This document shows, piece after piece, positions 7,865 to 15,745 of a DNA stretch of 37,224 nt. The first letter of the stretch is position 1, and each line of letters starts with the position of its first letter. The position numbers and the translations under genes are program-made. The stretch comes from Thermomonospora echinospora (GTDB lineage: Bacteria; Actinomycetota; Actinomycetes; Streptosporangiales; Streptosporangiaceae), in the NCBI RefSeq assembly GCF_900108175.1, contig NZ_FNVO01000040.1, forward strand, positions 1 through 37,224. Direction: 5' to 3'. The notes beneath the pieces are model-generated. The model ran no database searches and had not been told where the DNA came from. It saw only the letters and a list, made by a program, of their open reading frames with translations.

Positions 7865-9084
7865 CACGACATCCGCTCCAGGATCAGTGCCATGCCCTGG
7901 CCGCCGGCGGCGCACATGGTGACGGCGCCAACCTGCCCGTCACACCGCCGCAGCCCGTTGACAAGGGTGGTGGTCAGGCGGGCGCCGGTCATGCCGAACG
8001 GGTGCCCGAGCGCGATCGCGCCACCGTGCACGTTGACCCGCTCCAGATCCAGGCCGAGGTCGTCGCACACGGGGAGCACCTGCGCGGCGAACGCCTCGTT
8101 GATCTCGACCAGGTCCAGGTCGGACACGCTCATGCCGGCGTGGGCGAGCGCCCGGGTCATGGCCTCCGTCGGGCCGAGACCCATGATCTCCGGGGACAGG
8201 GCCGACACTCCGGTGGAGACGATCCTGGCCAGCGGTGTCAGCTCTAGGTCGCGGGCCCGCTCGCCGGACATGACGACGAGTGCAGCGGCACCGTCGTTCA
8301 ACGGGCAGCAGTTGGCCGCGGTGACGGTCCCGTCGGGGCGGAAGACCGGGGCGAGCGCCGACACCGCTTCGAGGGTCACCCCGGGGCGGGGACAATCGTC
8401 GCGGGCGACGACCGTCCCGTCCGGCAGGGTGACCGGCGTGATGTCGACCTCGAAGAACCCGTCGGCGATGGCCTTCTCGGCGAGGTTCTGGCTTCGGGCG
8501 CCGAACTCGTCCTGCCGCTCGCGGCTCACTCCCCGAAGCCGCGCGACGTTCTCCGCCGTCTGCCCCATGGCGATGTAGGGATCGGGCAGTCCGCCGTCCT
8601 CACGCGGATCCTTCCACGGCGGCGCTCCCGCGGTGGAACGGGCCTGAGTCCTGGCTTCGGCCTCGGTGTATCTGGGGTTGTGGGTGTCCTCCATCCCGTC
8701 CGCCTTGCCCTTGCCGAACCGGGAGACGCATTCCACCCCGGCGGAGACGAACGCATGGCCCTCGCCCGCCTTGATCGCGTGCAGCGCCATCCGGGTGGTC
8801 TGCACGCTCGAGGCGCAGTACCGCTGCACCACCGTGCCCGGGACGCCGTCGAGACCGGCCCCGACGGCGGCCTGCCGCGCGATGTTGTATCCCTGCTCGC
8901 CCGCGGGCTGGGCGCAGCCGACCATGATGTCGTCGATGGACGCCGGATCCAGCGCCGGTACCTGCGCGAGGGCGGCGGCGAGCATCTGGCCCAGCAGGTC
9001 GTCGGCGCGCATGTCCTTCAGGGAGCCCTTGAACGCCCGGCCGATCGGCGAGCGGGCCATGGCGACGATGACGGCGTCGGGCAT
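7864..9084 (-). CDS. Thiolase (FadA5-like acetyl-CoA acyltransferase)
   Basis: 406 residues from ATG 9084; the upstream open frame to 9690 lies over the SDR gene and is not used. Thiolase active-site residues are present: nucleophile Cys90 in RYCASSVQT, His in HGGAIALGHPFG and the second Cys in MCAAGGQG near the C-terminus. It also has NEAFAAQ and the GAGLDGVPGT loop. It should release acetyl- or propionyl-CoA from a 3-ketoacyl-CoA. Its neighbours are a ChsB1-like dehydrogenase upstream and a MaoC hydratase downstream, which together make the last three steps of a beta-oxidation round. FadA5 (steroid side-chain thiolase) is the closest family I recognise; FadA6 is a separate gene at 28128. 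Confidence 0.9.
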   Translation of the reverse strand: MPDAVIVAMARSPIGRAFKGSLKDMRADDLLGQMLAAALAQVPALDPASIDDIMVGCAQPAGEQGYNIARQAAVGAGLDGVPGTVVQRYCASSVQTTRMALHAIKAGEGHAFVSAGVECVSRFGKGKADGMEDTHNPRYTEAEARTQARSTAGAPPWKDPREDGGLPDPYIAMGQTAENVARLRGVSRERQDEFGARSQNLAEKAIADGFFEVDITPVTLPDGTVVARDDCPRPGVTLEAVSALAPVFRPDGTVTAANCCPLNDGAAALVVMSGERARDLELTPLARIVSTGVSALSPEIMGLGPTEAMTRALAHAGMSVSDLDLVEINEAFAAQVLPVCDDLGLDLERVNVHGGAIALGHPFGMTGARLTTTLVNGLRRCDGQVGAVTMCAAGGQGMALILERMS

Positions 9085-9128
9085 GACTACCTCCACGGTG
9101 AATGTCGATCCTGTACCGGCGGAACGGG

Positions 9129-10037
9129 TCACCCGGCGCCGTAGACCGGCTCGGGGGCCGGGGACTTGCGGATGAGGTCGCGCACGGCCGCGCCCACGTC
9201 GGCGGCGGCCCACCGGCGGCCGAGGTCGACGGCCGGACCGTGCCGCCAGCCGTCCTCGACGCAGATCCGGCCGCCCTCGACCTCGATCACCCGGCCGGTC
9301 ACGTCCGCGGAGTCCTCGCTGGCCAGCCAGGCGACGACCGGTGAGACGTTGTCGGGGGCCATGGCGTCGAAGCCGGAGTCCGGCACCGCCATCTTCTCGG
9401 CGAACGCCCCTTCGGTCATCCGGGTTCGCGCCGAGGGGGCCAGGGCGTTGACGGTCACGCCGTAGCGGGCCAGTTCCTCCGCGGCCACCAGGGTGAGGGC
9501 CGCGATGCCCGCCTTGGCCGCGCTGTACGTCGCCTGCCCCAAGCTGCCCTGCAGACCGGCCCCGGAAGAGGTGTTGATGACGCGCGCCCGCCGGGCCCGG
9601 CCGGCCTTGGATTCCGCGCGCCAGTACGCCGCCGCGTGCCGCAGCGGTGCGAAGTGCCCCTTGAGGTGCACCCGGACGACGGCGTCCCATTCCTCCTCCG
9701 AGGTGTTGACCAGCATCCGGTCCCGGAGGAATCCGGCGTTGTTGACCAGCGCGTCCAGCCCGCCGAACGTGTCGATCGCCTGCTGGACGAGCCGTCGCGC
9801 GCCCCCGAAGTCGGCGACGTCGTCGCCATTGGCGACCGCCTCGCCGCCCATGGCCCGGATCGCCTCGACGACCTCGTGGGCGGGGCCGGTGGACCGTCCG
9901 GCGCCGTCGAGGCCGGCTCCCAGGTCGTTGACGACCACCCGGGCGCCCTGGCGGGCCAGTTCGAGCGCGTGCGCGCGCCCCAGCCCGCGTCCGGCGCCGG
10001 TGACGATGACGATCCGTCCCGCGCAGATTTCGTTCAC
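9129..10037 (-). CDS. SDR 3-hydroxyacyl-CoA / hydroxysteroid dehydrogenase (ChsB1/Hsd4-like)
   Basis: 302 residues from GTG 10037, with GAGGAG upstream. It has the NAD motif TGAGRGLG near the N-terminus, NDLGAGLDG, LVNNAGFLRDRM, and a catalytic Ser-Tyr-Lys in NTSSGAGLQGSLGQATYSAAKAG. The N-terminus and the ~300 aa length are typical of the MFE-2 dehydrogenase type, which includes ChsB1 (Rv3502c), the side-chain 3-hydroxyacyl-CoA dehydrogenase. It is the first gene of a minus-strand operon with thiolase and MaoC hydratase. It is divergent from echA20, with a KstR2-type operator in the shared gap. A 17-beta-hydroxysteroid dehydrogenase role is the main alternative. Confidence 0.87.
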   Translation of the reverse strand: MNEICAGRIVIVTGAGRGLGRAHALELARQGARVVVNDLGAGLDGAGRSTGPAHEVVEAIRAMGGEAVANGDDVADFGGARRLVQQAIDTFGGLDALVNNAGFLRDRMLVNTSEEEWDAVVRVHLKGHFAPLRHAAAYWRAESKAGRARRARVINTSSGAGLQGSLGQATYSAAKAGIAALTLVAAEELARYGVTVNALAPSARTRMTEGAFAEKMAVPDSGFDAMAPDNVSPVVAWLASEDSADVTGRVIEVEGGRICVEDGWRHGPAVDLGRRWAAADVGAAVRDLIRKSPAPEPVYGAG

Positions 10038-10104
10038 GCCTGCTCCTCGTCGTGGTGCGCGCCCGCGGCCCCGTTGCCGTTCGCGGGGCCCGGGCGCCGG
10101 GGGT

Positions 10105-10119
10105 GTTAGGCTACCTAAC
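10105..10119. repeat. Inverted repeat abutting the echA20 operator
   Basis: GTTAGG-CTA-CCTAAC is a perfect 6-bp inverted repeat with 3-bp spacer. Its last three bases are shared with the first three of the KstR2-type operator at 10117. It could be a second regulator site or extend the operator. It is absent from the other four operator copies. Confidence 0.45.
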
Positions 10120-10130
10120 AAATATTTGGT
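10117..10130. promoter_or_regulatory. KstR2-type operator (echA20 / SDR-thiolase-maoC)
   Basis: AACAAATATTTGGT has 11 of 12 half-site positions of the shared AACAAAnnTTTGTT repeat. It lies in the 136-bp gap between the divergent SDR (start 10037) and echA20 (start 10174), 43 bp before the echA20 ATG. Both directions could be controlled from it. Confidence 0.75.
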
Positions 10131-10173
10131 CAACAACCACCTCTTGGTGGTCGGCGCCGGTGAAGGGCAGGAC

Positions 10174-10944
10174 ATGGGCATCACTTCGGTCGCACAGGAC
10201 GGCATCCGTGTCATCACGATGGACTTCCCGCCGGTCAACGCGCTGCCGGTGGCGGGATGGCGGGATCTGGCCGACGCCGTGGAGGAGGCCGGCCGGGCCC
10301 CGGACACGAGGGCCGTCGTGCTCCGGGCCGAGGGGCGAGGCTTCAACGCCGGGGTCGACATCAAGGAGCTGCAGCGGACCCCGGGCTTCGAGGCCCTCCT
10401 CGGGGTCAACCGCGGGTGCTACGCGGCGTTCAAGGCGATCTACGAGTGCGCCGTCCCGGTCGTCGCCGCGGTGCAGGGCTTCTGCCTCGGCGGCGGCGTC
10501 GGCCTGGTCGGCAACTCCGACACCATCGTGGCCAGCGAGGACGCCTACTTCGGCGTGCCCGAGGTCGACCGCGGTGCGCTCGGCGCCGCGACGCACCTGG
10601 CCCGGCTGGTCCCCGTCCACCTGCTGCGCACCCTCTACTACACCAGCCGCACCATCCCCGCCCGCCAGCTCCTGCAGTACGGGTCGGTCCTCGAGGTGGT
10701 GCCCCGGGACCGGCTCGACGACGCGGCCATGACGGTGGCCGGGGAGATCGCGGCCAAGGACACCACGGTGATCCGCGCCGCCAAGGAGGCGCTGAACGGC
10801 ATCGACCCGGTCGACGTCCACCGCTCCTACCGCTTTGAGCAGGGGTTCACGTTCGAGCTCAGCCTCTCCGGCGTCGCGGACCGGCATCGGGACGCTTTCG
10901 TCGCCACGGGCCGGCCCCTGTCCGGTGACCAGGTGAAAGCCTGA
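10174..10944 (+). CDS. echA20: EchA20, ring-opening enoyl-CoA hydratase-family hydrolase of HIP degradation
   Basis: 256 residues from ATG 10174 (GAAGGGCAG upstream). It is a crotonase-fold protein very like Rv3550 EchA20 throughout: MGITS, PPVNALP, RAVVLRAEGRGFNAGVDIKELQRT, FCLGGGVGLVGNSDTIVAS, RGALGAATHLARLVP, AAKDT.VIRAAKEALN.ID and EQGFTFEL. In the established HIP pathway EchA20 hydrolytically opens a ring of the indene-derived CoA thioester (HIEC-CoA) to give COCHEA-CoA, the substrate of IpdAB. The open frame upstream of 10174 is not coding. It stands alone behind a KstR2-type operator and runs toward the ABC transporter, which has its own promoter and operator. Confidence 0.93.
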   Translation: MGITSVAQDGIRVITMDFPPVNALPVAGWRDLADAVEEAGRAPDTRAVVLRAEGRGFNAGVDIKELQRTPGFEALLGVNRGCYAAFKAIYECAVPVVAAVQGFCLGGGVGLVGNSDTIVASEDAYFGVPEVDRGALGAATHLARLVPVHLLRTLYYTSRTIPARQLLQYGSVLEVVPRDRLDDAAMTVAGEIAAKDTTVIRAAKEALNGIDPVDVHRSYRFEQGFTFELSLSGVADRHRDAFVATGRPLSGDQVKA

Positions 10945-10975
10945 TGGGGAGCCGGACCGCGCCGCCCGGGATCTC

Positions 10976-11004
10976 TTGACGGTGTGATCTGGCTCATCTA
11001 GTCT
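10976..11004 (+). promoter_or_regulatory. Putative sigma70-type promoter for the ABC transporter operon
   Basis: TTGACG (10976-10981), a 17-bp spacer and TAGTCT (10999-11004) form a good -35/-10 pair. The expected transcription start, about 11011, falls just before the operator at 11014-11027, an ideal layout for repression by a bound dimer. Confidence 0.6.
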
Positions 11005-11013
11005 CCCCGCTCT

Positions 11014-11027
11014 AACAAGCGTTTGTT
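11014..11027. promoter_or_regulatory. KstR2-type operator (ABC importer operon)
   Basis: AACAAGCGTTTGTT is the shared repeat with one half written AACAAG, which also fits the AnCAAGnnCTTGnT shape I recall for KstR2 sites. It begins 9 bp after the -10 box and 55 bp before the substrate-binding protein ATG. Confidence 0.78.
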
Positions 11028-11068
11028 TGTAGACACGTGTGTCGATCGTCCGGGCGGAGGACTGGGAG

Positions 11069-12265
11069 ATGATGCAACGTTTCGTGACGGCGGCCATGGC
11101 GGCCGCGAGTGCGGCGGCGCTTCTCGCGGGGTGCGGGAGCGGGGAGACCGGCGGTGGTGCGGACGGGCCCTACCGGGTGCTGATGACGGCCGGTCTCAGC
11201 ACCCAGGGGGCGCTGGCGGGCAACGCCGCCACCTCGGTGCTCTCGGTCAGGGCGAGCGTCGCGCAGGTCAACAGGGCCGGCGGGGTCGCGGGCCGCAAGG
11301 TCGAGCTCACCGTGGTCGACGACGAGGGCAACCCCACCACCGCCCTTACCAAGATCCGCCAGGCGATCGCTGCGCAGCGGCCCGACGCCGTCGTCAACGC
11401 AGGCCCCTCCACGGTGGCGGCCGCGACCCTGCCCGTGCTCAAGCAGTACAAGATCCTGTCGTTCAACATCGCCCCGACCGAGGACTCGGCGAACCCGGCG
11501 GTCAACCCGCTCAACTTCGACATGACCGGCAACCCGGAGGACTACATCCGCGGTTTCATCCCCCACCTGAAGGAGAAGGGTTACCGGTCGGCCGGGATCG
11601 TCCACGGCAGCACGGCCACCGGCGTGACGTTCGCCGAGCAGATGGAGCCCGCCCTCAAGGCGGCGGGCATCACCGTCGTGGGCAACCAGGAGTACGACTC
11701 CGCCGCCCTCGACATGACCCCGCAACTCCAGGCGCTGCAGTCGAAGAACCCGGACGTGCTCGTCATGGACGGCTACGGCGCGCCGGTCGGCCACCTCCTC
11801 AAGGGCGTGGAGAAGCTCGGCTGGAACGTGCCGATCGTCGCCAACAACTCGGTCAGCGCCACCGGCCTGATCTCCACGCCGCCGCCCACCGGGGTCCTCG
11901 GGACGCCGCAGGTGCGGAACCTGGTCACGCAGGTCTACCGGAGCACCGTGCACGACCCCGCCGACCGGGCCGTCAACGAGGTGGTGGCGGCCATGGCCGC
12001 GCTCGGGAAGATCGAGTCCACGCTCATCATGGCGACCAACTACGACGTCCTGCCCCTCATCGCCGCCGCGGCCGCCAAGGTCGGCCATGCCGGCGACCCG
12101 CAGGCGCTCGCCAAGGCGCTGGAGGATCCCCAGGTCCAGGCGAGCGCCAAGGTGGTCATCATCAGGCGCTACAACTTCCGGCCGGACTCCCACGGGCCCA
12201 ACCTCGCCGCCGACGACCTGGCGTTCGTCGCTCCGTCGCCGCTCAAGAACGGCCAGTTCCAGTGA
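11069..12265 (+). CDS. Liv-type ABC transporter substrate-binding lipoprotein (putative steroid-intermediate importer)
   Basis: 398 residues from ATG 11069, 8 nt after a GGAGG; the frame opens earlier at 11039. A lipoprotein signal peptide with lipobox LAGC puts the acylated Cys at residue 22, so it is exported and membrane-anchored. The mature part is a periplasmic-binding-protein type 1 (leucine-binding) fold: AGLSTQGALAGNAA, VNRAGGVAGRKVELTVVDDEGNP, DAVVNAGPSTVAAA, GYRSAGIVHGSTATG, NPDVLVMDGYG. It heads an operon with two permease domains and two ATPases that runs into ipdF. With the KstR2-type operator in front, the ligand is more likely HIP or another partly degraded steroid acid than an amino acid. 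R. jostii CamABCD, which takes up cholate metabolites, is a precedent. Confidence 0.88.
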   Translation: MMQRFVTAAMAAASAAALLAGCGSGETGGGADGPYRVLMTAGLSTQGALAGNAATSVLSVRASVAQVNRAGGVAGRKVELTVVDDEGNPTTALTKIRQAIAAQRPDAVVNAGPSTVAAATLPVLKQYKILSFNIAPTEDSANPAVNPLNFDMTGNPEDYIRGFIPHLKEKGYRSAGIVHGSTATGVTFAEQMEPALKAAGITVVGNQEYDSAALDMTPQLQALQSKNPDVLVMDGYGAPVGHLLKGVEKLGWNVPIVANNSVSATGLISTPPPTGVLGTPQVRNLVTQVYRSTVHDPADRAVNEVVAAMAALGKIESTLIMATNYDVLPLIAAAAAKVGHAGDPQALAKALEDPQVQASAKVVIIRRYNFRPDSHGPNLAADDLAFVAPSPLKNGQFQ

Positions 12266-12305
12266 TGCCACGGGCCGGCGCGCCGACGAACGGCGGTGAG
12301 AGGCC

Positions 12306-13163
12306 ATGACGATCATCTGGGGCGGGCTCGCGCTCGGTGCGGTCTACGCGCTGGTCGCCGTCGGCTACAACATCGTCTTCATCTCGTCGAAGACGTTCAA
12401 CTTCGCCCAAGCGCAGCTGATGATGGTGGGGACGTTCGTGGCCCACACCGGCCTGGTGACGCTCCGCCTTCCGGTGGCCCTGGTGGTCCTGATGGCCACG
12501 GCCGCGGTCATGGCCGTCGCGGCGGTCGAGGAGCGGCTGGCGATCCGGCCGGTCGGCGATCCGGAGGCGGTGCTGGTCACCACCCTCGGCGCTGCGGTGC
12601 TGCTCAACGGACTGACCCAGCTGGTGTGGGGCGGCCAGCCGCTGACGGTGCCGTTCTTCGGCGGCGACCAGGTCCTGGAACTGCTCGGCGGCCGGGTCTA
12701 TCCGGTGGAGATCGCCCTGGTCGTCGTCGCCGTGGCTCTGGTCGTGCTGTTCACCTGGTTCAGCCGCCGCTTCGTCACCGGCCTGGCGCTGCTGGCCATG
12801 GCCGAGGACCGCGAGGCGGCGATGCTGCGCGGGATCGACGTTCGCCGGCTGGCCTTCTGGACGTTCGCTGCGTCGGGCGCGCTCGCCGGCCTGCTCGGGG
12901 TCTTCGTCGGCCCCAAGACCTTCGCGGTCGCCACACTGGGCGCCTCCCTCGCGCTCAAGGGCTTCGTCGTGGTGGCCATCGGCGGGTTCGGCTCGATGCC
13001 GGGCACGCTCGTCGGAGGGCTGGTCGTCGGTCTGGTGGAGGCGCTGGCCGCACGCCATCTGGGCAGCGAGTACGCCTCGATCTCCGTCTTCGCCGTGCTC
13101 ATCGCCATTCTGCTGGTCCGGCCGTCGGGGCTGTTCGTCCGCACGCGGGAAAGGGCGGTGTGA
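12306..13163 (+). CDS. Branched-chain-type ABC permease (LivH-like)
   Basis: 285 residues from ATG 12306 with GAGAGG upstream. It is a hydrophobic protein with about eight membrane segments and the LivH pattern: GLALGAVYALVAVGYNIVF at the start, FNFAQAQLMMVG, RGIDVRRLAFWTFAASGALAGLLGVFVGP, and GFGSMPGTLVGGLVVGLVE as the coupling region near the C-terminus. It forms half of the translocation pore in the inner membrane with the LivM part of the next gene. The stop overlaps the GTG alternative start of the next gene, so translation is coupled. Confidence 0.9.
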   Translation: MTIIWGGLALGAVYALVAVGYNIVFISSKTFNFAQAQLMMVGTFVAHTGLVTLRLPVALVVLMATAAVMAVAAVEERLAIRPVGDPEAVLVTTLGAAVLLNGLTQLVWGGQPLTVPFFGGDQVLELLGGRVYPVEIALVVVAVALVVLFTWFSRRFVTGLALLAMAEDREAAMLRGIDVRRLAFWTFAASGALAGLLGVFVGPKTFAVATLGASLALKGFVVVAIGGFGSMPGTLVGGLVVGLVEALAARHLGSEYASISVFAVLIAILLVRPSGLFVRTRERAV

Positions 13164-13165
13164 CG

Positions 13166-14956
13166 ATGGCCCTCTGGCGGCGGCTGCGCGCCCTCCCCAC
13201 CTGGATCCTCCCCGTCGCCCTCGGCGCCGTGCTGCTGATGCTCCCGGTGCTCGGGCTCGACTTCTCGGCGTCCCGGCAGATCCAGCTGGCCTGCATCCTG
13301 GCCCTCCTGGTGAGCGGGCTGAACCTCAGCCTCGGCTACGCCGGGGAACTGGCGCTCGGCCAGGCGGCGATGTACGCCGCCGGCGCCTACACCGCCGGGA
13401 TGCTCTCGGCCGCGGGCCACACCGACATCGCCGTGCAGCTCGCCGCGTCGGGCCTGGTGGTCCTGGCGGTGGGACTGCTCACCGGTGTGGCGGGGCTGCG
13501 GCTCGGAAGCTGGTCACTGGCGATGACGTCGTTCTTCCTCGTGCTGCTCGTGCCCGACGTGCTCGCCGTCTTCGCCGGCCGCACCGGGGGCCGGAACGGG
13601 CTGAGCGGCATCCTGGGGCCGACCCTGTTCGGCCGGCCCCTGGACCCCACCGGGTTCTACCTCGTCATCGGTGTGGTCTTGGTGGCCTGGTTCGCGGTGA
13701 TGCGGAACATCGTGGTGTCCAGGCACGGCGTGGCGCTGCGGGTCCTCAAGCAGAGCCCGGTCCTGGCGTCGTCCATGGGGATCTCGGCCTTCCGTATGAA
13801 ACTGCTGGCGTACGCGCTCGGCGCCATCCCGGCGGGACTGGCCGGAGCCCTCTTCGCCAACCTCGACCTGTACGTCTCGCCCGAGGCGTTCGGCTTCACC
13901 CTCGCCACGACCGTCCTGGCCGCCTCCATCCTCGGCGGGACGACCAGCGTCTACGGTGCGCTGGCCGGGGCGGCCGTCATGCAGTTCGGGCCGAGCCAGT
14001 CCTCGCGGTTCCAGGAGTTCGCCCTGGTCTTCACCGGCGTCTTCCTGATCGTCGGCGGCGTCCTGGTCCGGGGCGGCCTGGCCGACCTGGCCCGCAAGGC
14101 CGTCACCCGTCTCGATCGGGCCGCCGGCCTGACGCCGCAGCCGGCGTCCGGTACCGAGGGGACGGCGGACATCCCGCCGATCAAGGGGGCGACGCTCGCC
14201 GTCGAGGACGTCTCCAAGGCGTTCGGCGGCAACCGGGCGCTGGACGGGGTGAACTTCCGGGCCGCGCCGGGCCGGGTCACCGCGCTGATCGGCCCGAACG
14301 GCTCAGGCAAGACCACGCTGCTCAACATGGTCTGCGGCTTCTACCGCACCGACTCCGGCCGCATCCTGCTCGACGGCGAGCGGCTGGAGGGCGCGACGCC
14401 GCACCGGGTGGCGCGGGCGGGCGTCGCCCGGACCTTCCAAACGCCCAGCATCCCGGACGGCGTGACGGTCCTCGAAGCGGTCGCCGCCGGCCGCTACTCC
14501 ACCGACCGGGCGTCCGTCCTGTCCGCGGTCCTGCGGCTACCCGGCTTCCGCCGGGTCCGCCGCGCCGACCGGGAGGAGGCCGAACGCATGCTCGCGCTCG
14601 TCGGCATGGGTCATCTGCGCGGCGAGCGGGCGTCGGCGCTGCCGCTCGGCATGCGGCGGCTGCTGGAGGTGGCGCGGTCTCTCATCGCCGCCCCGGGTGT
14701 GCTGCTGCTGGACGAGGCGGCCTCGGGCCTGGACGAGGACGAGGTCGACCGGCTGGCGGAGCTGATCCGCCGGATCCGTGCGGCGGGCGGGACGGTCGTG
14801 CTGGTCGAGCACAACTTCCGGCTCGTCCTGGACCTTGCCGACGACATCGTCGTCCTCGCGCACGGACAGGTCATCGCCCAGGGCCCGCCGGCGGAGATCG
14901 AGACGAACCCGCGGGTGCTCGGCGAGTACCTCGGCGCCGCACAGGAGGTGGCATGA
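13166..14956 (+). CDS. Fused ABC permease-ATPase (LivM-LivG fusion)
   Basis: 596 residues. ATG 13166 is chosen; GTG 13160 overlaps the previous stop and is equally possible. Residues 1-310 are a LivM permease (LNLSLGYAGELALGQAAMYAAGAYTAGM, RVLKQSPVLASSMGI, ASILGGTTSVYGALAGA). After a Pro/Gly-rich linker, residues 345-596 are a LivG ATPase with Walker A GPNGSGKTT, Q-loop RTFQTPS, Walker B VLLLDEAASGLD and switch VLVEHNF. The signature helix reads LPLGMRRLLE, not LSGGQ; Pro in place of the Ser is seen in other LivG proteins, so this is a note, not a defect. Fused LivM-LivG proteins occur in actinobacteria. It ends with a 4-nt overlap with livF. Confidence 0.92.
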   Translation: MALWRRLRALPTWILPVALGAVLLMLPVLGLDFSASRQIQLACILALLVSGLNLSLGYAGELALGQAAMYAAGAYTAGMLSAAGHTDIAVQLAASGLVVLAVGLLTGVAGLRLGSWSLAMTSFFLVLLVPDVLAVFAGRTGGRNGLSGILGPTLFGRPLDPTGFYLVIGVVLVAWFAVMRNIVVSRHGVALRVLKQSPVLASSMGISAFRMKLLAYALGAIPAGLAGALFANLDLYVSPEAFGFTLATTVLAASILGGTTSVYGALAGAAVMQFGPSQSSRFQEFALVFTGVFLIVGGVLVRGGLADLARKAVTRLDRAAGLTPQPASGTEGTADIPPIKGATLAVEDVSKAFGGNRALDGVNFRAAPGRVTALIGPNGSGKTTLLNMVCGFYRTDSGRILLDGERLEGATPHRVARAGVARTFQTPSIPDGVTVLEAVAAGRYSTDRASVLSAVLRLPGFRRVRRADREEAERMLALVGMGHLRGERASALPLGMRRLLEVARSLIAAPGVLLLDEAASGLDEDEVDRLAELIRRIRAAGGTVVLVEHNFRLVLDLADDIVVLAHGQVIAQGPPAEIETNPRVLGEYLGAAQEVA

Positions 14957-15729
14957 CAGCCCCGCTATCACCCGAGCCCGTGCTGCGGGTCCGCAACCTG
15001 GCCACCGGGTACGGCGACCTGCGGGTGGTGTGGGACGTGAGCCTGGACGTGCGGCCCGGCGAGCTGACCGTGCTCCTCGGCCGCAACGGGGCGGGCAAGA
15101 CCAGCACGCTGCGCGCCGTCGCGGGCCTGAACAAGGCGTCCGCCGGATCGGTGGAACTGGCCGGCGCCGACGTGACCAGGACCCCCGCGCACCGGCGGGT
15201 ACGTCAGGGACTGGCGTACGTGCAGGAGGGCAAGCGGGTCTTCCACCGGCAGACGGTCGAACAGAACCTCGTCGTCGGCGGGTACACGCGTGGCATGAGC
15301 CGGTCGGCGCTGCGGGCCGAGGCCGAGGGGATCTACGAGATCTTCCCCGTGCTGGGCGACAAGAGGAACGTGCTCGCCGGCGACATGTCCGGCGGGCAGC
15401 AGCAGATGCTGGCCATCGGCCAGGCGCTGATGGCCGCGCCGAAGGTTCTGCTCCTGGACGAGCCTTCCGGCGGCCTCGCGCCGGTCATCGTGGGACAGGT
15501 CATGGAGCAGGTGGCGCGGCTCAGGGAGCACGGCATCGGCGTGCTGCTGGTGGAGCAGGCGCTGGAGGCGTCGATCCGGGTCGCGGACCACATCGTCGTG
15601 CTCGACATGGGCCGGGTGCTCGTCAGCGTCCGCAAGGACGACCTCGACGACATCGCCACCCTGCGCGAGGCCTACTTCGGCAGGCGCGCCGGGCACGAGC
15701 CGTTGCGGTCGTCGCCGGACGACCGGTGA
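14953..15729 (+). CDS. ABC transporter ATPase (LivF-like)
   Basis: 258 residues from ATG 14953, overlapping the previous stop (ATGA). It has canonical ATPase motifs: Walker A GRNGAGKTST, Q-loop YVQEGKRVF, signature MSGGQQQ, Walker B VLLLDEPSGGL, and a C-terminal LivF ending. The H-loop region reads VLLVEQALEAS, with Gln where many ABC ATPases have His, as is usual for LivF. It pairs with the LivG half of the upstream fusion to power the importer. IpdF follows after 16 nt, so transporter and HIP catabolism are in one transcription unit. Confidence 0.92.
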   Translation: MTAPLSPEPVLRVRNLATGYGDLRVVWDVSLDVRPGELTVLLGRNGAGKTSTLRAVAGLNKASAGSVELAGADVTRTPAHRRVRQGLAYVQEGKRVFHRQTVEQNLVVGGYTRGMSRSALRAEAEGIYEIFPVLGDKRNVLAGDMSGGQQQMLAIGQALMAAPKVLLLDEPSGGLAPVIVGQVMEQVARLREHGIGVLLVEQALEASIRVADHIVVLDMGRVLVSVRKDDLDDIATLREAYFGRRAGHEPLRSSPDDR

Positions 15730-15745
15730 GAAAGGGACCGGAGAA

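Noticed and set aside
14640-14680. Non-canonical ABC signature LPLGM in the LivG half, which might mean a dead ATP site.
   Set aside because: LP-x-G variants are found in other LivG proteins as I recall, and Walker A, Walker B and the switch His are intact. It is noted in the gene entry only.
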